Shown in pieces: positions 14,976-18,580 of a DNA stretch of 18,580 nt. The stretch is from assembly GCA_934193095.1 (NCBI GenBank), contig CAKPUX010000038.1, forward strand, positions 1 through 18,580, read 5' to 3'. The position numbers were made by a program, and so were the translations under genes. This DNA comes from an uncultured Dialister sp. (GTDB lineage Bacteria; Bacillota; Negativicutes; Veillonellales; Dialisteraceae). The notes beneath the pieces were generated by a model. The model did not search any database and was not told where the DNA came from. It saw nothing but the letters and a program-made list of their open reading frames with translations. Each line of letters begins with the position of its first letter. The stretch's first letter is position 1.

Positions 14976-16268
14976 CTTTTTCCCGAAGACCATCCCGAGC
15001 GCGCTTCCGAAGAGGAAGAAGGAGATCCAGGAAAGTCCATAGCCTGCCAGTGGGAGGGACTGCATGAGGCCGTCGATCGCGCCGAGGGAGAGACCGGCCG
15101 TGTGACATCCGTCGTAGAGGGCAGGGATCAGGGTGCAAAGGGTGGCGCAGGCGTAGACGCTGCGTTTCCCGCCGAAGAGGTGATCACCAAAGGTGAGGAA
15201 AATGAGGGAGATGGTCAAAGGATAGAGGAACATGAGGACCGGAATGGCAGCGGTAATGATGGTGGTGAGGCCGAAGAGGGCGATACCAAAGGAAATGACG
15301 GAGAATACGGTCACCCAGGCTCTGTAGGAGAGAGCAGGGATGAGTTTCTTGAAATATTCGCCGCAGGCGGTGATGAGGCCGACGCTGGTGGTGAGGCAGG
15401 CGAGGAGAACGATCACGCCCATCAGGATGCGGCCGTAGCTGCCGAAGTAGTGGTGCGCGGTGCCGACCAGGATGTCTGCGCCGTTTTTCATGAGTCCCAG
15501 CTCCTCTACAGAGCAGGCACCGATAACGGAAAGGAAGATGTAAATGACAGCCAGGCAGACGCCCGCGATGAGGCCGCTCTTCAGGGTATGGGAGGCGATC
15601 TCTTCATTGCTTGCCGCGCCATACTGACGGACAGCATTGACGACGATGATGCCGAAGACGAAACCAGCCAGTGCGTCCATGGTGTTATATCCATCGAGGA
15701 AGCCCTGCGTCAGTGCTTTGATGGAGGGCTGATAGGCTGCCTGTGCCTCCTGCCAGCTGCCCATCGGGAAGAGTGTCGCTGTGATGAAAAGGATGGCGAG
15801 GAAGAGAAGGAGTGCCGGGGTGATGATTTTCCCGATGCGGTTGACCAGTTTCGACGGGCTGATGGAGAGCCACCAGGAGATCACGAAAAAGATAAAGGCG
15901 AAGGCATAGAGCGCGGTCTGTTGCATCGATTCACCGAAGAAGGGCGCGATGCCGATCGCATAGGATGTCGTCGCTGTACGGGGGATGGCGAAAGCCGGCC
16001 CGATGGTGAGGTAGAGACAGACGGTGAAGAAAATGGCGTAGCCCTTGTGTACACGGGAGGCCAGTGACTCAAGGTCGCTCCCGGCATAGCCGATCGCTGC
16101 GACGGCAAGGATCGGAAACCCTACACCTGTCAAAAGAAAGCCCAGCGTCGCGGGAATGGTATTCACGCCGGCATTCTGGCCCATGTACACAGGAAAGATC
16201 AGATTCCCTGCGCCAAAGAAGAGGGCAAAGAGCATCAGCCCGATCGGGATCAAGAAATTTTTCTTCAT
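14973..16268 (-). CDS. brnQ: BrnQ-family branched-chain amino acid:cation symporter
   Basis: 431 residues from MKKNFLIPIGLMLFALFFGA, chosen because AAAGGAG lies 6-7 nt upstream; the frame stays open for over 100 codons further, but those cover the T-box leader. About 12 membrane segments are visible. Family-typical stretches are FFGAGNLIFPVYMGQ near the N-terminus, TATTSYAIGIAPF, and DGYNTMDALAGFVFGIIVV in the middle. BrnQ carriers import leucine, isoleucine and valine with Na+ or H+. The T-box upstream with a TGGT bulge (discriminator A) fits a branched-chain tRNA. About 210 nt separate the T-box terminator from the start codon, longer than usual. The TAG stop is supplied by a repeat array. 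Confidence 0.95.
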   Translation of the reverse strand: MKKNFLIPIGLMLFALFFGAGNLIFPVYMGQNAGVNTIPATLGFLLTGVGFPILAVAAIGYAGSDLESLASRVHKGYAIFFTVCLYLTIGPAFAIPRTATTSYAIGIAPFFGESMQQTALYAFAFIFFVISWWLSISPSKLVNRIGKIITPALLLFLAILFITATLFPMGSWQEAQAAYQPSIKALTQGFLDGYNTMDALAGFVFGIIVVNAVRQYGAASNEEIASHTLKSGLIAGVCLAVIYIFLSVIGACSVEELGLMKNGADILVGTAHHYFGSYGRILMGVIVLLACLTTSVGLITACGEYFKKLIPALSYRAWVTVFSVISFGIALFGLTTIITAAIPVLMFLYPLTISLIFLTFGDHLFGGKRSVYACATLCTLIPALYDGCHTAGLSLGAIDGLMQSLPLAGYGLSWISFFLFGSALGMVFGKK

Positions 16269-16470
16269 AGTAAACTCCTTTCGTGAATGGGGGAAGGATC
16301 CTGGATCGGATCCGGGAAACGGCTTGCGGAAATGGTTCTGCCACTTCCAAGGGTTCAGCAGGGCGGCACATCCATCTTTTAAAGAGCCGCCGCATGTTTC
16401 GGCTTGCATATACCGCTCGCAAAGCGGAGGCGATGCGCCTTCCTGACCCGTGAACCTTGGGATTTCTTCC
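16269..16470 (-). other. Long spacer between T-box terminator and brnQ start
   Basis: The spacer contains the palindrome ggatcc-tggatc-ggatcc (16296-16313), an inverted repeat around cttgcggaa...ttccaag, and a small ccgct...agcgg hairpin. I see no second promoter and no credible leader peptide. Confidence 0.4.
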
Positions 16471-16477
16471 TGCCAAT

Positions 16478-16725
16478 AAAAAATCCCTGCCGGAAAACAT
16501 CCGACAGGGCACATTGCGTGAGGTACCACCTTGCCATGGAAACAGACCGCTGTTTCCTGCTCGATTGGGCGATAACGGAGCCGCCGCTTTTTTCTATACC
16601 GCAAGGGGGATCAAAAAAAGGACTCTCGGGTGACGTGGCTGCGTCCTTTTCAGCAGTTTTCACCATCCACTGCCTCTCTGAGAAAATTCACCAGCCTGAT
16701 TCCGATCCTAGTCTGTTTTGAAATT
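16478..16725 (-). promoter_or_regulatory. T-box riboswitch leader of brnQ
   Basis: The minus strand has the canonical T-box GCAAGGTGGTACCTCACGC (16515-16533). A terminator follows (CCCTGTCGG pairing with CCGGCAGGG, then TTTTTT). Upstream is a Stem I with CAGAGAG and the distal hairpin GCAGT-GGATGGTGAAA-ACTGC. The 3' side of Stem I reads CAGCCACGTCACCCGAGAGTC; its internal loop offers GTC (Val) as a specifier, which would suit BrnQ. The TGGT bulge predicts discriminator A, as in Val, Ile and Leu tRNAs. T-box identity is firm; the Val reading is tentative. Confidence 0.9.
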
Positions 16726-16731
16726 GGACAC

Positions 16732-16760
16732 ATTCTACCATGATTTGAATAGAAAGTCAA
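16732..16760 (-). promoter_or_regulatory. Promoter of the T-box/brnQ unit
   Basis: -35 TTGACT (16755-16760), 17-bp spacer, -10 TAGAAT (16732-16737) with an extended TGG just upstream. The start is predicted near 16725. Confidence 0.85.
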
Positions 16761-16779
16761 ATGAGTTTTGGGTATGGAC

Positions 16780-17045
16780 TTAGGGCCAGCCCATGGGGCG
16801 TGCTGCTTTTTGATTGCGTGCGAAAGAGGTTCATCGGGTTCTATAGGTTCAAAGGGGGTTGGTGCGGCGCCAGATCCTTCGACTCAGTTCTCACTGTTCC
16901 GCCTTTACATTTTCGAACATCCGACTTTTCACTCCGCTCAGGATGACGAAATGCGCCGCGGAGTATAAATCATGATGATACCCGAAGGTTGTATTTAGTC
17001 ACCAGTCACTCCTAATCCCCAATCCCTAGCCACTCATTCCTGCTT
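16780..17045. repeat. Dispersed repeat block E with interrupted hairpin
   Basis: It holds the conserved core (16783-16830), the GGTTCA tract and hairpin arms gcggcgc (16864-16870) and gcgccgc (16953-16959). The arms are 82 bp apart instead of the usual 13-14. The intervening sequence begins and ends like the two halves of a REP-like unit (gatccttcgactc ... cgctcaggatgacg). A C-rich heptamer array closes the block. Confidence 0.82.
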
Positions 17046-17223
17046 TCACACATTCATCATTTATCGGTCTGCAAGGAAGATTTCTCGCTTCGCTCGAAAT
17101 GACGATACGGGAGTCTGATGTCTTCAAGCCTCTTAGTCACCCAGTCACTTGAGACTCCTAATCCCTAGCCACTAATCCCTAGCTACCAGTCACGAGTGAC
17201 TGGTGACTTGAATACTACTTTCG
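17046..17223. repeat. REP-like unit and heptamer array with inverted block tail
   Basis: A REP-like unit lies at 17079-17104, followed by heptamers of the tcctaat/ccctagc type (17137-17195). The palindrome cagtcacgagtgactg then reverses direction, and 17196-17235 is the inverted counterpart of the tail of block D (ggtgacttgaatac... for gtattcaagtcacc...). No gene. Confidence 0.7.
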
Positions 17224-17346
17224 GGCATCGCCCCGTTTCGTCATCCTGAGCGGCGAGAAACGTCGTATGTGAGAGTACGAATGCCAGAACAGCTGCAACC
17301 TCTTCATCGATCGCGGCGAAGCCTCCACCGATTAGCCTTCCCCATT
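17224..17346 (+). repeat. 123-bp direct repeat, copy 1 (left of the kinase-like gene)
   Basis: Nearly identical to 18393-18515, with about five mismatches over 123 bp and no indel. It includes the inverted REP-like unit gtcatcctgagcggcgag and ends gattagccttccccatt. Confidence 0.9.
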
Positions 17347-17409
17347 TGGGAAGGCTGACGATACGAGAATACCGTCATCTAAAATGCGTCGAAGCCGCCA
17401 CCTTCATTC

Positions 17410-17430
17410 CTAATTTCTAATTCCTAATTT
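17410..17430 (-). repeat. Heptamer array at the 3' end of the kinase-like gene
   Basis: Three units (ctaattt, ctaattc, ctaattt). The last begins at 17424, exactly the stop codon (TAG on the minus strand) of the kinase-like gene. Confidence 0.7.
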
Positions 17431-18152
17431 AAAAAATACTCGCACACCTTTCTGGCCGCTTCGACATCGACCATGTGGAAGGGGGAGAGCGCCTTGACGA
17501 TGCGATAAAGGACGCCGTGCTTCTGGAAGAGACGGATCGCATTTTCACGCGTCTTCTCTCCGCCTTGTGCCAGATAGCCCCGGTCCAGAGCTTCCATGCG
17601 ATGTCCTTCTTCTCTGTAGTCTTCGCGTGCCAGACCATGGAGGAGGAGAATGAGGTCGACGGCCTTCTGCTCTTCGATGTCTTTGGTGAGCATGCGGTTC
17701 TCCCAGTCCAGAAAGGTGAAATTTCCCTCTTTCCATGTGATGTCACGCAGTGCCGGACGGCCATGGACGATGCCTGCCTGATGGAGGGAGCACAGCGCGC
17801 GGCCGGCCTCTTCGAGAAGCTGCTCCTTATCTTCTTCCGGCATGTCGGTATCGAGCCAGTTCTTCAGTGTGCGCCCGCCGTCCTTTGTCACCATATAGTC
17901 CGGCGTCAGCACCAGGATCTCCGGCACAAGCAGCGGCGCGGCGCGGCCGGCGATGATCATCTTCGCCACTTCGAAATAAAATTCCTTCTCGACGGAATAT
18001 TTAGCAAACTGTTTCCGTCCATTTCCCATCTTCCGCTTGATCCAGTACGTCTCGCCATCCAGCGTGAAGGAAATCACGCGCCGGTCCACTGCCTTTGCTA
18101 TCGCTTCCTCCGCCGCCTGTTTTAGCCGCGGATCATTTTTTATCTCACTCAT
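17424..18152 (-). CDS. Kinase-fold phosphotransferase (WaaP/Kdo-kinase or RIO-like)
   Basis: 242 residues, soluble. It shows a reduced protein-kinase-like fold: a possible ATP lysine in TYWIKRK (39 or 41), a Glu-bearing helix after it (YSVEKEFYFEVAK), the hinge region YMVTKDGGRTLKNWL, the catalytic loop HGRPALRDI (130-138, where ePKs have HRD and small-molecule kinases HGD) and the metal-binding segment FTFLDWEN (DWE in place of DFG, 149-151). This resembles lipopolysaccharide-core kinases (WaaP, KdkA) and RIO/Bud32-like proteins sometimes called toluene-tolerance proteins. An LPS-core role would suit a didermic cell, but the substrate is unproven. The start has GAGG 7 nt upstream. It is a single gene, bracketed by 123-bp direct repeats, and its TAG stop lies in a heptamer array. 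Confidence 0.72.
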   Translation of the reverse strand: MSEIKNDPRLKQAAEEAIAKAVDRRVISFTLDGETYWIKRKMGNGRKQFAKYSVEKEFYFEVAKMIIAGRAAPLLVPEILVLTPDYMVTKDGGRTLKNWLDTDMPEEDKEQLLEEAGRALCSLHQAGIVHGRPALRDITWKEGNFTFLDWENRMLTKDIEEQKAVDLILLLHGLAREDYREEGHRMEALDRGYLAQGGEKTRENAIRLFQKHGVLYRIVKALSPFHMVDVEAARKVCEYFLN

Positions 18153-18183
18153 ACTTTGCCTCGCTTAGGTTATTTTTACTTAT

Positions 18184-18213
18184 ATTTTACCAAAGGGAAG
18201 GCTGGCAAGGCAA
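18184..18213 (-). promoter_or_regulatory. Candidate promoter of the kinase-like gene
   Basis: -35 TTGCCT (18208-18213), 18-bp spacer, -10 TAAAAT (18184-18189), about 30 bp before the start codon. Moderate match. Confidence 0.5.
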
Positions 18214-18392
18214 GGTTTGGGAGAGGGGAGAGGTGGCTGGGAGCTAGTGGCTGGGGACTGGAAGGCTAATACACCGAGAGACACCAGCCCCCGCATCGTC
18301 ATTTCGAAGCGAAGCGAGAAATCTTTTTCATTGGCGATCCGGCGGTCGATGACAGGAAACCAAAACGGGAATCTTCTATCAAGAGACCTTCT
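18214..18392. repeat. Heptamer tract in reversed orientation and REP-like unit
   Basis: The plus strand carries ggtggct, gggagct, agtggct, ggggact (about 18231-18258), the complement of the ctagcca/ccagtca units elsewhere. An inverted REP-like unit follows at 18297-18323. No gene. Confidence 0.6.
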
Positions 18393-18515
18393 GGCATCGC
18401 CCCGTTTCGTCATCCTGAGCGGCGAGAAACGTCGTATGTGAGATAACGAATGCCAGAACAGCTGCGACCTCTTCATCGATCGCGGCGAAGCCGCCACCGA
18501 TTAGCCTTCCCCATT
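18393..18515 (+). repeat. 123-bp direct repeat, copy 2 (right of the kinase-like gene)
   Basis: Direct counterpart of 17224-17346 in the same orientation. Beyond it (18516-18580) the sequence is unique; I see no gene there, though the window may cut one off. Confidence 0.9.
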
Positions 18516-18580
18516 ACTATGAAAACATCTCGCGATTGAAAAATGGCGCAAAAAGCTCCCCCTCTATAACTTTCCCATTA

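Noticed and set aside
15102..16067. 321-codon plus-strand frame opposite brnQ
   Set aside because: Asp/Glu/Gly-rich antisense shadow of membrane-protein codons; no family resemblance and no initiation signals.
16269..16604. Upstream 112-codon extension of brnQ
   Set aside because: It translates the T-box leader and terminator. The internal ATG at 16268 has a proper ribosome binding site and begins the conserved BrnQ N-terminus.
14464..17210. CRISPR-like array
   Set aside because: The short periodic repeats are 7-9 nt without unique spacers of regular length, and no cas genes are present; they are degenerate tandem arrays.

Overview
All ten intact protein genes and both tRNAs lie on the minus strand. 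The window looks like a didermic Firmicute of the Negativicutes (Veillonellaceae/Dialister-Megasphaera type). It combines Gram-negative envelope genes (a TonB-dependent receptor, an SLH-domain porin of the OmpM type, a Kdo-kinase/WaaP-like kinase, an autotransporter remnant) with Gram-positive-style regulation (two T-box leaders with intrinsic terminators) and an ECF S component, ThiW. The genus is inferred from gene content only.

Layout in coordinate order. 1-530: repeats and the pgi terminator. 531-1922: pgi, with a palindromic MITE-like element inserted just upstream of its ribosome binding site. 2365-7910: a haem-acquisition locus, transcribed from 7834 down to 2412. It encodes a TonB-dependent receptor, a lipoprotein metal/haem binding protein, a ChuW/HutW/HmuW-type radical SAM enzyme and a flavodoxin-like protein. 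A repeat block splits it between the binding protein and the radical SAM gene. 7951-8199: a decayed autotransporter fragment. 8272-10680: promoter, T-box, ATC-hydrolase-family gene, nhaC-type antiporter, terminator. 10818-11075: promoter, tRNA-Trp, tRNA-Arg, terminator. 11288-13246: the OmpM-like porin behind a full-consensus sigma70 promoter. 13254-13808: a composite repeat block with a second MITE. 13826-14378: thiW. 14464-14975: two tandem repeat blocks. 14973-16760: promoter, T-box, brnQ. 16780-17430: repeats. 17424-18213: the kinase-like gene, flanked by 123-bp direct repeats. 18214-18580: repeats.

How the genes work together. The receptor, binding protein, radical SAM enzyme and flavodoxin form a plausible path for haem import followed by anaerobic opening of the porphyrin ring, although no ABC permease or ATPase is present here. 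The two T-box leaders tie amino-acid supply to a BrnQ transporter and to the hydrolase/antiporter pair.

The most unusual feature is the intergenic repeat system. Degenerate heptamer arrays, of the form TAGNNNN on the coding strand, abut the 3' ends of four separate genes and supply their TAG stop codons. Every intact gene without such an array ends in TAA or TGA. The arrays bound a dispersed block with a conserved core and a GC-rich hairpin, and several copies carry nested insertions.
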